Virus record (IMG/VR): IMGVR_UViG_3300035204_001027 | Coordinates: 1-64,000 of that record | DNA from: a virus | Direction: 5' to 3' (one strand) | DNA length: 64,000 nt | Part shown: piece after piece, positions 8,407 to 15,678 of the stretch | How the letters are laid out: every line of letters begins with the position of its first letter | Position numbering within the stretch: position 1 is the stretch's first letter | Notes under the pieces: model-generated | What the model saw: the letters and a program-made list of their open reading frames with translations, nothing else | Databases searched by the model: none | Told to the model about the DNA's origin: nothing | Translations under genes and position numbers: made by a program

Positions 8407-9123
8407 ATGTCAAAACCAATGTCAAAGAAGGCGACAGTAAGGATTGGATTGCCGTCAAAACCGCACAGCAAACAAACAATAAGAATTATGCTACCATCAC
8501 AAAAAGATAAAGGAGCAGGAACACAAGTCCCCGCCCCGCCACCACAAGCGCAACAGCCACTAGTGGCTTCTGCTCCAGAAACGGCGAGATCGCCCCATCC
8601 TGTTCCGCTTCAAGCTCCACCAGTTGCACCGCCCCAAGGTGCGCCTGTTACTTTACCATCAGCAGTCACCCAACCGGCGGTTCCTGCTCAACCAGCGGCC
8701 CCTGCTCAACCAGCGGCCCCTGTTCAACCAGCGGCCCCTGTTCAACCAGCGGCCCCTGTTCAACCAGCGGCCCCTGCTCAACCAGCGGCCCCTGCTCAAC
8801 CAGCGGCCCCTGCTCTTGTCCCCGAACAGGGAGTTCCTACGGATCAACCCGCTCCATTTCCAGCCACTCCAATATCTCCTAGCCAAGTAGCGCAGACAGT
8901 AAATGCTGCCGCGAACACGATTTCTGGGGCAGTAGAGAGGGTTGAAAAATCTGTTGACTCAATAGATTATGCGCAGTTAGGCAAGCAAGTTGCGGCCAAT
9001 GTTGACTTTAAAACGGAGATAGCTAAAGCAATAGGAAAAAAACAACAAATTTTCGACTTGGTTTTAGCGTCAATAGCATTAGTAGTTTCACTTGGGGTTC
9101 TTGTTTCCCTATGGAGAATTTAA
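8407..9123 (+). CDS. Pro/Ala-rich tail-anchored membrane protein
   Basis: 238 residues in three parts: a basic N-terminal segment with a near-repeat ([11 protein letters not shown] / [11 protein letters not shown]), a low-complexity Pro/Ala/Gln region with eight six-residue QPAAPx repeats (about residues 89-136), and a C-terminal helix followed by one hydrophobic segment (about 214-233) with a short end. The layout suggests a tail-anchored protein with a stiff extended arm. TonB-like spacers and spanins use similar Pro-rich arms, but no catalytic domain is present. Function unknown. Confidence 0.7.
   Translation: MSKPMSKKATVRIGLPSKPHSKQTIRIMLPSQKDKGAGTQVPAPPPQAQQPLVASAPETARSPHPVPLQAPPVAPPQGAPVTLPSAVTQPAVPAQPAAPAQPAAPVQPAAPVQPAAPVQPAAPAQPAAPAQPAAPALVPEQGVPTDQPAPFPATPISPSQVAQTVNAAANTISGAVERVEKSVDSIDYAQLGKQVAANVDFKTEIAKAIGKKQQIFDLVLASIALVVSLGVLVSLWRI
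8671..8814 (+). repeat. 18-bp tandem repeat, 8 units
   Basis: Eight consecutive copies of CAACCAGCGGCCCCTGYT, the first diverged, all in frame and encoding [12 protein letters not shown]. The near-identity of the units at DNA level suggests recent expansion by slippage. Confidence 0.95.
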
Positions 9124-9130
9124 TTAAATT

Positions 9131-9409
9131 ATGAAAAAAGATAGAAAAGGTCGAGATATCGAAGTTGGTGATATTGTTGCTTTCGACGTTCCTGTTACCT
9201 TTGGTGCCGCAGGGAAGATGAATAGCGAGTTGTGGGATATTTTTTGGGGCAAAGCGGAGGAAGACGGCATTAGAGTCGTGGTTGATCCAGTAACCCAACA
9301 GAAAGATGTTCTATATGACTATTGTGATAGTGACCAAGGCATGCTGATTATTCGTCGTGCAGCAGACCCAGATGTCGAAGCGATGATGCAAGACCAGAAA
9401 GAAGAGTGA
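9131..9409 (+). CDS. Hypothetical protein with DxxGxxIxVGDIV opening
   Basis: 92 residues beginning KKDRKGRDIEVGDIVAF, an opening seen in many small phage proteins that form a beta-barrel. The rest is acidic with no Cys cluster. It lies 7 bp after the Pro/Ala-rich gene. Function unknown. Confidence 0.6.
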   Translation: MKKDRKGRDIEVGDIVAFDVPVTFGAAGKMNSELWDIFWGKAEEDGIRVVVDPVTQQKDVLYDYCDSDQGMLIIRRAADPDVEAMMQDQKEE

Positions 9410-9418
9410 GTAATAAAA

Positions 9419-10039
9419 ATGACTCCCAGAGAATATGTCGAACAAGAAAAACGTAGACATGAAGGGGAAAGAGATGCCAAGTTAGCTTTAGCGGAAGCTT
9501 GGCATATTCCCCTTGGGAGTCAATTAAAATTAAATTTTGCCTTAGCGGGAATGTCCGAATGGAGGCTGGAGGCGAAAGACGTTCCATTTTTTATAAGGCT
9601 CTTCGAAAATCCATCTTCTCCATTTTGTGAATTCGGTATTATGCCGGGATGTGTCAATTTATTCACTCACGATTGTATACACGCCATATTAAGTAGAGGC
9701 ATCCTACCTAAAGACGAAGCGTTCGTTATTGGATACACAATGGGAAGCACAAAAAAATTGGGATGGCTTAGGGAGAAAATATTTTTATTTATCGCTAGGT
9801 GGCTGTATCCAGAAGGTTATAAATTTCATAGAGAAGAGCGAGAAGTTTTTCGGGTAGGTGTTATGGCTGGTCTAAAATGTAAGTATGATTTAACTAGGGT
9901 CGATTTTAAAAAAATGCTAAATCATAAGCTACCTTATGTTCGCAAAAGGCTGGGTATGGATTCAAAACTTTTACAGCTTTGTTATCTTTTAGAAAAAAGA
10001 GCTTATCCAAATAGCGTGGAAAGCCAAAGGCTCGCATGA
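9419..10039 (+). CDS. Coq4-like protein (tentative)
   Basis: 206 residues. The central segment FTHDCIHAILSRGILPKDEA carries an HDxxH motif followed by an acidic position, as in the zinc-binding HDxxHxxxG...E pattern of Coq4 ubiquinone-biosynthesis proteins. The following GYTMGSTKK...VFRVGVMAGLK helices also fit. Overall similarity is modest and the protein may simply be an all-alpha metal-binding relative. It overlaps the next gene by 4 bp (ATGA). Confidence 0.55.
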   Translation: MTPREYVEQEKRRHEGERDAKLALAEAWHIPLGSQLKLNFALAGMSEWRLEAKDVPFFIRLFENPSSPFCEFGIMPGCVNLFTHDCIHAILSRGILPKDEAFVIGYTMGSTKKLGWLREKIFLFIARWLYPEGYKFHREEREVFRVGVMAGLKCKYDLTRVDFKKMLNHKLPYVRKRLGMDSKLLQLCYLLEKRAYPNSVESQRLA

Positions 10040-10425
10040 AAATAGGATTTACTTGTTCATCTTTCGACTTATTGCATACTGGACATGTCATGATGCTGAA
10101 AGAGAGTAGAGATAATTGTGACAAGTTGATAGTCGGCCTTCAAAATGATCCAACGCTGGATAGGCCAGATAAAAATAAGCCCGTTCAAAGTTATTTTGAA
10201 CGCTACATTCAACTAGAGGCGATAAAATATGTGGACGAAATATGCCCATATGAGACAGAAGAAGACTTAATGAAACTTCTTCGTTATATTCGTCCGGATA
10301 TTAGATTTATAGGAGAAGATTGGGAGGGGAAGATGTTTACGGGCATTGGGCTTGGAATAAAAACTTTTTATAATAAAAGATACGGATACTCGACCTCTGA
10401 GTTAAGAAATAGATTAAAACTATAG
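10036..10425 (+). CDS. Glycerol-3-phosphate cytidylyltransferase-like protein
   Basis: 129 residues, the usual size of TagD-type enzymes. Seen: GFTCSSFDLLHTGHVMMLKE with the HxGH motif, LIVGLQNDPT, and a terminal GYSTSELRNRL resembling the RTxGISTT position, with Tyr/Ser substitutions. The family makes CDP-glycerol, but related enzymes activate other sugar or polyol phosphates. Together with the adenylyltransferase at 6412 it gives the phage two HxGH nucleotidyltransferases. Confidence 0.8.
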   Translation: MKIGFTCSSFDLLHTGHVMMLKESRDNCDKLIVGLQNDPTLDRPDKNKPVQSYFERYIQLEAIKYVDEICPYETEEDLMKLLRYIRPDIRFIGEDWEGKMFTGIGLGIKTFYNKRYGYSTSELRNRLKL

Positions 10426-10470
10426 AATATGTGGATTTAACCTTTCTTGATGTGGATAATAATATAAGGA

Positions 10471-11238
10471 ATGAAATTTTTAGCAATAGGAGATAGTTGC
10501 ACTGATGTATTTATCTATGGAAAATGCGAAAGGATTTGTCCAGAGGCTCCCGTGCCTGTTTTTAATCCCATTAAAGAGAAAACTAATGCGGGTATGGCCG
10601 CTAACGTACAGGCGAATGTGAACGCTCTTGGCGTGGAGTGCGACCTAGTCACTCAGTCGAATGAAATATTAAAAACTAGGTATGTAGATATTAAAACGAA
10701 TCAAATGTTGCTACGGGTTGACGAAAATGATGCGGCAGAAGACAAGTTCAATTATAAGGACATTTCTTGGCGTAAGTATGATGCGGTCTTAGTCTCAAAT
10801 TACGGCAAAGGCTTTCTTCGCGCGTGTGCAATTCGTGACGTATGTCAGTATCATGATAATGTTTATCTCGATAGTAATAAAGTTCATATGAATTGTGATC
10901 TGCCTCTTAATTTAAAATTTTTAAAAATAAATGAACACGAATTAGAAATAAATAAACACTGGAAAGGACACTTGCACAGGAGCCAACACGGAGACAGTTC
11001 TTACAATAGGCCAGCGCAAATAATTGTTACCTACGGACACAAGGGGTGCATGTATATGGGGAAGATGTATCCACCTCCGGAAAGGGTGGTTGCTCAGGAT
11101 TTATCTGGAGCAGGAGACACTTTCTTAGCGGCACTTGCAGTGTCTATGACTAGGGTGGGAGATGCGGAGACAGCCATAGAGTATGCAAATGAATGTGCAA
11201 GCAAAGTGGTAGCGAAAAGGGGAGTAGCCACTCCATAG
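10471..11238 (+). CDS. PfkB-family sugar kinase (HldE N-domain-like)
   Basis: 255 residues. Substrate-side motif NAGMAANVQANVNALG near residue 40 and the C-terminal PfkB signature QDLSGAGDTFLAALAV with catalytic Asp are visible, as in the heptose-7-phosphate kinase half of HldE. It is shorter than the usual ~320-residue domain, mainly in the middle. With the gene at 6412 it would reconstitute a split HldE; the intervening phosphatase step (GmhB) could be done by the host or by the HAD protein at 42134. AGGA lies just before the ATG. Confidence 0.8.
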   Translation: MKFLAIGDSCTDVFIYGKCERICPEAPVPVFNPIKEKTNAGMAANVQANVNALGVECDLVTQSNEILKTRYVDIKTNQMLLRVDENDAAEDKFNYKDISWRKYDAVLVSNYGKGFLRACAIRDVCQYHDNVYLDSNKVHMNCDLPLNLKFLKINEHELEINKHWKGHLHRSQHGDSSYNRPAQIIVTYGHKGCMYMGKMYPPPERVVAQDLSGAGDTFLAALAVSMTRVGDAETAIEYANECASKVVAKRGVATP

Positions 11239-11242
11239 AGTT

Positions 11243-11515
11243 ATGCCTTCTGTATGTATCCCTATAAATAAAAATAAAAAAATAAGCATGATTGAGCATT
11301 TGAAAAAAAACTGGATGGGCTGGCTTGGAGCAGCATTAGTTTTATTGGGGTATGTATTTAATGCCCATCACCATACCCTTTGTTGGCCCATATGGATCGT
11401 AGGCAACATTTTAGTAGGCTTTTACTCAATAAATAAAGAAGCTTATTCTACGGCAGTCATGTCTTTCGTCTTAGTTATAATTAACATATATGGCTGGACA
11501 CATTGGATATCATGA
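11243..11515 (+). CDS. Small PnuC-like membrane protein
   Basis: 90 residues from the first ATG, 4 bp after the kinase stop; an internal ATG at 11288 would give 75 residues and begins just before the membrane region. Three hydrophobic segments are visible: WLGAALVLLGYVF, WPIWIVGNILVGFY and TAVMSFVLVIINIYGW. The order and the GNILVGFYSINK and IYGW motifs resemble short NMN-transporter (PnuC)-like proteins, but it is too small to be a complete transporter unless it oligomerises. Confidence 0.65.
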   Translation: MPSVCIPINKNKKISMIEHLKKNWMGWLGAALVLLGYVFNAHHHTLCWPIWIVGNILVGFYSINKEAYSTAVMSFVLVIINIYGWTHWIS

Positions 11516-11703
11516 AAACAAAAAGAAAGAAACATAAAACTAAAGACCCAAATTATAATACTTATACCTATGGGAGCAGTAAGTCTCCATTTGATATAGA
11601 ATGGATAAAATATTACAATCCTGTGGAAGGCCGCGATCAAATATTATTTCTCTATAAAAAAAAGCGGAGCAAGACTATTGTCAAGTATAGAATTATGAGG
11701 TGA
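11512..11703 (+). CDS. Hypothetical basic protein, 63 aa
   Basis: Lys/Arg-rich, with an N-terminal KTKRKKHKTK stretch and a Tyr-rich middle. The ATG at 11512 overlaps the previous stop (ATGA), which decides the start over an upstream TTG. The stop overlaps the next start (TGATG). Possibly nucleic-acid binding by charge; no family recognised. Confidence 0.6.
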   Translation: MKTKRKKHKTKDPNYNTYTYGSSKSPFDIEWIKYYNPVEGRDQILFLYKKKRSKTIVKYRIMR

Positions 11704-12065
11704 TGTATAAATACAAAGCCAAGTTAGTAAGGGTAATAGACGGAGACACCCTAGACGCAATGATTGATCTCGGCTTTAATACTTGGGTTAAGAAGCGTAT
11801 TAGATTATCTAGCATCAACGCTTTCGAAACGCGCACGAGAAATAAAGAAATAAAAAGAAAAGGTTTGGCGGCGAAAGCTAGAGTAGTCGAGATTCTTGAG
11901 CAGAACAATAATGAATTTTTACTTATATCGCATGGGCTTGGTAAATACGGACGATGCCTAGGAGAATTACATATTGAGAAAAATTATATCAAGTCAGAGA
12001 AGTATGAGGGAAAAATAATAAATGAACTCCTTGTGGAAGAGGGGCACGCTGTTAAATACAAATGA
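11703..12065 (+). CDS. Thermonuclease-like (SNase) nuclease
   Basis: 120 residues matching the staphylococcal-nuclease OB-fold: VRVIDGDTLDAMIDLG (Ca-binding Asp), RIRLSSINAFETR (catalytic Arg/Glu region), KYGRCLGEL (second Arg) and INELLVEEGHAVKY at the C-terminus. No signal peptide is seen, so it acts in the cytoplasm, perhaps in host DNA/RNA breakdown or repair. Start by TGATG overlap with the previous gene. Confidence 0.88.
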   Translation: MYKYKAKLVRVIDGDTLDAMIDLGFNTWVKKRIRLSSINAFETRTRNKEIKRKGLAAKARVVEILEQNNNEFLLISHGLGKYGRCLGELHIEKNYIKSEKYEGKIINELLVEEGHAVKYK

Positions 12066-12322
12066 AAAAATATTTTGACCACAGTACGAAGCCAACGACA
12101 TACTGCATCGAACACGAAGGTGACGTTGTTTTTCGAGGCACTTATGAAGATGGTATGTTATTTATTAAGGCTTCAGAAAATGGTGGAAAAATAGACTTTC
12201 TAGATGATTATATCCCTGCGATGCGTAGGCTCCGAAAGTTTTGCCAGAGAGGTTTTAAGTGTGAGAGAGAATTGAGGCGGGAAATAATAAAACTTAAAAA
12301 GGAAATAAAGAATGCCAAATAA
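12062..12322 (+). CDS. Hypothetical protein, 86 aa
   Basis: Beta-rich N-terminal half and a strongly basic helical C-terminus (REIIKLKKEIKNAK). It overlaps the nuclease gene by 4 bp and the glycosyltransferase by 11 bp. Three Cys, no membrane segment. Function unknown. Confidence 0.6.
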   Translation: MKKYFDHSTKPTTYCIEHEGDVVFRGTYEDGMLFIKASENGGKIDFLDDYIPAMRRLRKFCQRGFKCERELRREIIKLKKEIKNAK

Positions 12323-13022
12323 ACAACCGCATTTGCTTGTTGTAACTCCGTGTAGTGGCGGAGTTGCCCATGTCGGATACATGACTTCATGCCTCGCATT
12401 ACAAAGAAGCTTCTTGAGTAAGGGGTGGAATATAAATTTTAGTTTTAAATCTGGAGCTTTGCTTCATCGCCTCAGAAACGAATTTGTTTTAGAATTTATA
12501 AATGATGATAAATATACTCATCTTCTTATGATTGATTCTGATATTCAATTCTCGGCGGATTCTGTAATTGAGATGTTAAACTTAAATAAGGGGGTGGTTG
12601 CTGGGGTTGTCCCACTAAAGAAATATGTAGATGGAGGTTTAAAATACAATTCTTTAGTTAAAGAGGGTGTTACTCGTTTAGAGTCAGACGGCAGCGTTGA
12701 ATTAAGTTCGACTGGGACAGCTTTCGTTTTAGTAGAGAAAAGCATTTTCGACAAAATAAAACCTCTATGTAAAAAAGTCAAATATACTTCTCAAGATGAA
12801 GATGTGAATCACATATGGGGAGACTCAACGCAGGAATTATGGAGTTTTTTTGATTTTCCTCTTGATGAAAATCTTGTAGAGATGGGGGAAGATATTTCTT
12901 TTTGCAGAAAGCTCTCGGAAGCGGGTATCTCAATTTGGGCTATGCCCAGTGAAAGCTTCACACATTGGGGTATTAATAATTATCAAGGAAATACAATGAG
13001 TTTCCTCACGACAGGGAAATAA
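12312..13022 (+). CDS. GT-A fold glycosyltransferase
   Basis: 236 residues of the phage/Anp1-like type: LLVVTPCSGGVAHVGYMTS at the N-terminus, RLRNEFV, then the metal-binding DxD in HLLMIDSDIQF and VVAGVVPLKKY. A later EDISFCRKLSEAG and WAMPSESFTHWG resemble acceptor-side motifs of GT2 enzymes. This is the third glycosyltransferase in the window. Target unknown: host surface glycan, phage protein or modified base are all possible. Confidence 0.8.
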   Translation: MPNKQPHLLVVTPCSGGVAHVGYMTSCLALQRSFLSKGWNINFSFKSGALLHRLRNEFVLEFINDDKYTHLLMIDSDIQFSADSVIEMLNLNKGVVAGVVPLKKYVDGGLKYNSLVKEGVTRLESDGSVELSSTGTAFVLVEKSIFDKIKPLCKKVKYTSQDEDVNHIWGDSTQELWSFFDFPLDENLVEMGEDISFCRKLSEAGISIWAMPSESFTHWGINNYQGNTMSFLTTGK

Positions 13023-13026
13023 ATAC

Positions 13027-13056
13027 TTGACAAAAAGTTTAAAAATATGTTATCAT
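13027..13056 (+). promoter_or_regulatory. Sigma70-type promoter, leaderless
   Basis: TTGACA (13027-13032), 18-bp spacer, TATCAT (13051-13056), with the ATG at 13063 seven bases after the -10. Confidence 0.7.
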
Positions 13057-13062
13057 ATTAAT

Positions 13063-13200
13063 ATGAGAGAATGGTTACAAAAAGTAGAGAGAAAGCTGGA
13101 TAAATGCAATCACCTCATGGAGCTAATGAGAACCTCGCTTGCGCTTTGTACCCTTGCTTTACAGGCTATAATCTTATTAAAACTTTTTAATATAATATGA
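13063..13200 (+). CDS. Single-TM micropeptide, 45 aa
   Basis: MREWLQKVERKL helix, then a hydrophobic C-terminal segment (LALCTLALQAIILLKLF). The start lies at the predicted transcription start of its own promoter, and the stop overlaps the next gene (ATATGA). Likely an inner-membrane micropeptide; role unknown. Confidence 0.65.
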   Translation: MREWLQKVERKLDKCNHLMELMRTSLALCTLALQAIILLKLFNII

Positions 13201-13832
13201 AGAAAGACTATATACCATTACAAAACGGCGACGGAGAACTGGAAGCCTACTTTTTAAAAAATAAATCCAAAGAGCCAAATAAAGAAGCTTTACCAGAGGA
13301 CGCTTATGGCCTTTCTCCTATTATTGAAGACGCCGATGCGAGCGCGGAACACGAATTGCCGCAGTCTTGGATAGAACCCATTCCTCTCTGTGGGCCTTCT
13401 GTTCATGGTGTATCTGGGTGTTGCCCCATAGGAGAGAAGGGGGAAGTGGGAGAAGTAGGTGTTCCAGCACCTCACCCGCTCAATCCCCTCAATGAGGAAC
13501 ACATGGTCGATCAACTGGGGAAACCACCCACCACAGAAGAAAAAGAAGCTTTTTTCAAAAAGGTCATGGGCAAGCTCAAAGGATGGACTACACCAGCGAA
13601 AACAGCGCAGCTTGATGATTCAATAGAGGAAGATGTGGTTAACGACCTTGTTGCGGGTAGGGTTTATAAAATAAAAGGATTAAACATCATAGCGAGGTAT
13701 AAGATGACTCTGGAAACAGGTCACATCGTTATGAGTTTCCACGGGCATAGATTCCTTGTAGTTAAGGAGGATAACATGGTGCTTAAAGCAGGTACAAATG
13801 AGGTGGAAAAATACCTAAATAAGATATTGTGA
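13197..13832 (+). CDS. Hypothetical protein, 211 aa
   Basis: N-terminal half is acidic and Pro-rich with a short collagen-like GEKGEVGEVG stretch, probably disordered. The C-terminal 80 residues (DLVAGRVYKIKGLNIIARYKM...GHRFLVVKEDNMV) look like a compact beta domain. It overlaps both neighbours by 4 bp. No family recognised. Confidence 0.6.
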   Translation: MKKDYIPLQNGDGELEAYFLKNKSKEPNKEALPEDAYGLSPIIEDADASAEHELPQSWIEPIPLCGPSVHGVSGCCPIGEKGEVGEVGVPAPHPLNPLNEEHMVDQLGKPPTTEEKEAFFKKVMGKLKGWTTPAKTAQLDDSIEEDVVNDLVAGRVYKIKGLNIIARYKMTLETGHIVMSFHGHRFLVVKEDNMVLKAGTNEVEKYLNKIL

Positions 13833-14140
13833 AAACATTTTGTGTGAATCTTGACGGCTGGAAGCGAGACGTTGAAATAGATGATTCTATATTCGATAAA
13901 TATTCTGACATGGCTACCGAAGCAGCAACCATTGCACTGGAGTCTCGTTACAAGTCTAATAAACCGCAAGAAATAAGTTGGTTTATCGTCGTATCAGAAA
14001 AGGGATATGAGGATGACCCAAATAAAATAATTATTATACTTACTGAACATATTTTACGCAATGCTGGTTATCATAATGATGCCGAGACATTAAAAACAAA
14101 TATTTCTGACGAAATAAGAAAGATAAATGGGCTAGAATGA
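13829..14140 (+). CDS. Hypothetical protein, 103 aa
   Basis: GTG start overlapping the previous stop (GTGA). Acidic mixed alpha/beta protein with ISWFIVVSEKGYEDDPNKIIII, no membrane segment. It overlaps the oxygenase gene by 4 bp. Function unknown. Confidence 0.6.
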   Translation: MKTFCVNLDGWKRDVEIDDSIFDKYSDMATEAATIALESRYKSNKPQEISWFIVVSEKGYEDDPNKIIIILTEHILRNAGYHNDAETLKTNISDEIRKINGLE

Positions 14141-14748
14141 AATCTCACAACGACTTTTTTTTAACAGACAGAAGTGATAAAAACTTTCTAAATTATTATT
14201 GGTTTGAGAATGGTTTTTCTGAAAACGAAATACAAAAGATTGAGAGCCAAATAAAAGAAGACAACGTAGAATTAGATGACGGAGTTATTTTCGCTGACAA
14301 AGACAATTTAGAAAGCATACATAAAGTTAGAAAGAGCAAAATTACTTGGCTACAAGAAAAGGATGAGTGGCAATGGCTTTATGATAAGTTTATAGAGCTA
14401 ACAGGGATTAGTAATAAGGCCATGTGGCAGTCAGAATTAGTAGGAATGACAGAGAAGATTCAGTATTCTCATTACTACGGAGATGGCGGTCATTATAGTT
14501 GGCATATGGATTTAGGTAATGGTCATGCAGCTAGGAGAAAAATAACCATAGTAGTTCAACTATCTGACCCAGATGATTACGAAGGTGGGGATTTAGAATT
14601 TATGCTACGAGCAGACCCAACGACAGTACCGAAAAATAAGGGTGCAGTAGTTTTGTTTCCCTCATGGATGCTTCATCGGGTAACGCCTGTAACGAAAGGA
14701 TTAAGAAAATCCTTGGTTGCTTGGGTAAGTGGCCCAAGCTGGAAATAG
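14137..14748 (+). CDS. 2OG-Fe(II) dioxygenase, PKHD/prolyl-4-hydroxylase type
   Basis: 203 residues. Iron ligands are seen as His123-x-Asp125 (YSWHMDLGN) and His180 (MLHRVTPV), with the 2-oxoglutarate-binding Arg at about 190 (GLRKSLVAW). GGDLEF precedes the distal His as in PKHD-type hydroxylases. The family hydroxylates protein or small-molecule substrates and is common in large marine phages; the substrate here is unknown. It ends immediately before the convergent minus-strand lipoprotein gene. Confidence 0.85.
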   Translation: MKSHNDFFLTDRSDKNFLNYYWFENGFSENEIQKIESQIKEDNVELDDGVIFADKDNLESIHKVRKSKITWLQEKDEWQWLYDKFIELTGISNKAMWQSELVGMTEKIQYSHYYGDGGHYSWHMDLGNGHAARRKITIVVQLSDPDDYEGGDLEFMLRADPTTVPKNKGAVVLFPSWMLHRVTPVTKGLRKSLVAWVSGPSWK

Positions 14749-15474
14749 CTATTTCTTCTTTTTCGCCGCTTTTTTCTTACCCGTTTTCTTTGCTGCTAAT
14801 ACTGAAGCTCGCTTGCTTTTTGATTCGATAGTTTTTTTGACAGCTTTTTTACTGGTGTTGCGCCTCTTTGGTTTCGGCTCTGGTTTACTCTTTAATTTGC
14901 TATGGATTACCCAGCCTTGGTAAAATACCGTCAGTAATAAAAAAATGATTAAATAAGTCATAATAAGTTTGCCCGTAGTTATTTCTTCTATATTATGTGA
15001 ATTTTCTACCTTTATCTCTACATTTTCTTCACTCTCTGGAAGATTAGGTATTAGATTTATGGGTGTGTGAGGAGGCAAGTTGGTTACTGCTTCACGGACA
15101 GTGGGTTGAAATGTCGATGGTTCCCCTTTTGCCCCTTTAACGTCTACGGGGGGAACTTTACCTATTGCTGATTTAGGGGTAAATTCTGTTGGCTTGACCT
15201 TAACGGGTGGAAATTTTACAGGCTTACTTGGTGGCTGCTTAATTTCTATGGGGTCGATTTTTATGGGGTCGATTTTTATGGGGTCGATTTTTATGGGGTC
15301 GATTTTTATGGGAGGAGTTTTTTTTTCTGGATACTCCGCTCCCTTTAGTCTCCATATTCCGTCTGGGCCTTTTATGAGGTTCCCCGTATTAAGACCAGTG
15401 CCTCGTTTGGTAATGCACCCAGAAATAAATGCGAAACACAAGAGGCCAAATAAGCATATTATTGTTTTTTGCAT
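14749..15474 (-). CDS. Lipoprotein with C-terminal TM segment, candidate u-spanin
   Basis: 241 residues. The N-terminus is a lipoprotein signal with lipobox FISGC (Cys20). A Pro-rich arm with four IKIDP repeats follows (about 56-75), then a region to about 165, a TM segment (about 170-190, LIMTYLIIFLLLTVFYQGW) and a Lys/Arg-rich tail ending AAKKKK. Outer-membrane lipid anchor plus inner-membrane TM is the design of unimolecular spanins such as phage T1 gp11, though this protein is longer and has an unusual basic cytoplasmic tail. A holin-like gene lies just upstream on the same strand. Other membrane-bridging roles are possible. Confidence 0.7.
   Translation of the reverse strand: MQKTIICLFGLLCFAFISGCITKRGTGLNTGNLIKGPDGIWRLKGAEYPEKKTPPIKIDPIKIDPIKIDPIKIDPIEIKQPPSKPVKFPPVKVKPTEFTPKSAIGKVPPVDVKGAKGEPSTFQPTVREAVTNLPPHTPINLIPNLPESEENVEIKVENSHNIEEITTGKLIMTYLIIFLLLTVFYQGWVIHSKLKSKPEPKPKRRNTSKKAVKKTIESKSKRASVLAAKKTGKKKAAKKKK
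15250..15310 (-). repeat. 15-bp tandem repeat in the lipoprotein gene
   Basis: Four near-perfect copies of GGGTCGATTTTTATG (plus-strand reading) encode the IKIDP repeats on the minus strand. Confidence 0.9.
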
Positions 15475-15593
15475 CTTTTTCGCGGCCCTCCTTGGCCCCT
15501 GTACCTTTTCATCCCTTTGCTATTCGTTCCGCATCCTTGCCTCGTCTTTTTGCCTCTGGGCTTTTGGTAGCCCAGTGTATCTTTTTTAGCCAT
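15459..15593 (-). CDS. Small basic protein, 44 aa
   Basis: KKDTLGYQKPRGKKTRQG followed by MKRYRGQGGPRKR; 19 of 44 residues are Lys or Arg, with two Cys. The frame overlaps the lipoprotein start by 16 bp and lies between it and the holin-like gene, consistent with a lysis-operon member. Short and composition-biased, so moderately uncertain. Confidence 0.5.
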   Translation of the reverse strand: MAKKDTLGYQKPRGKKTRQGCGTNSKGMKRYRGQGGPRKRCKKQ

Positions 15594-15610
15594 TTTATTT
15601 TTATTCTTTT

Positions 15611-15676
15611 TTATTCAATCAGGCTCCAAACAGCAGAGCCTATTGCTACCAGTGAGACTGCAAAAAGGGGTTCCAT
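15611..15676 (-). CDS. Single-TM micropeptide, 21 aa
   Basis: MEPLFAVSLVAIGSAVWSLIE, almost entirely one membrane helix, 2 bp after the holin-like stop. It resembles the other micropeptides of the window but is very short. Confidence 0.35.
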   Translation of the reverse strand: MEPLFAVSLVAIGSAVWSLIE

Positions 15677-15678
15677 AT

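Noticed and set aside
8671-8814. 18-bp tandem units as CRISPR or regulatory iterons
   Set aside because: All units are in frame inside a Pro/Ala-rich protein and have no spacers.
15250-15310. 15-bp tandem units as iterons
   Set aside because: They encode in-frame IKIDP repeats of the lipoprotein.
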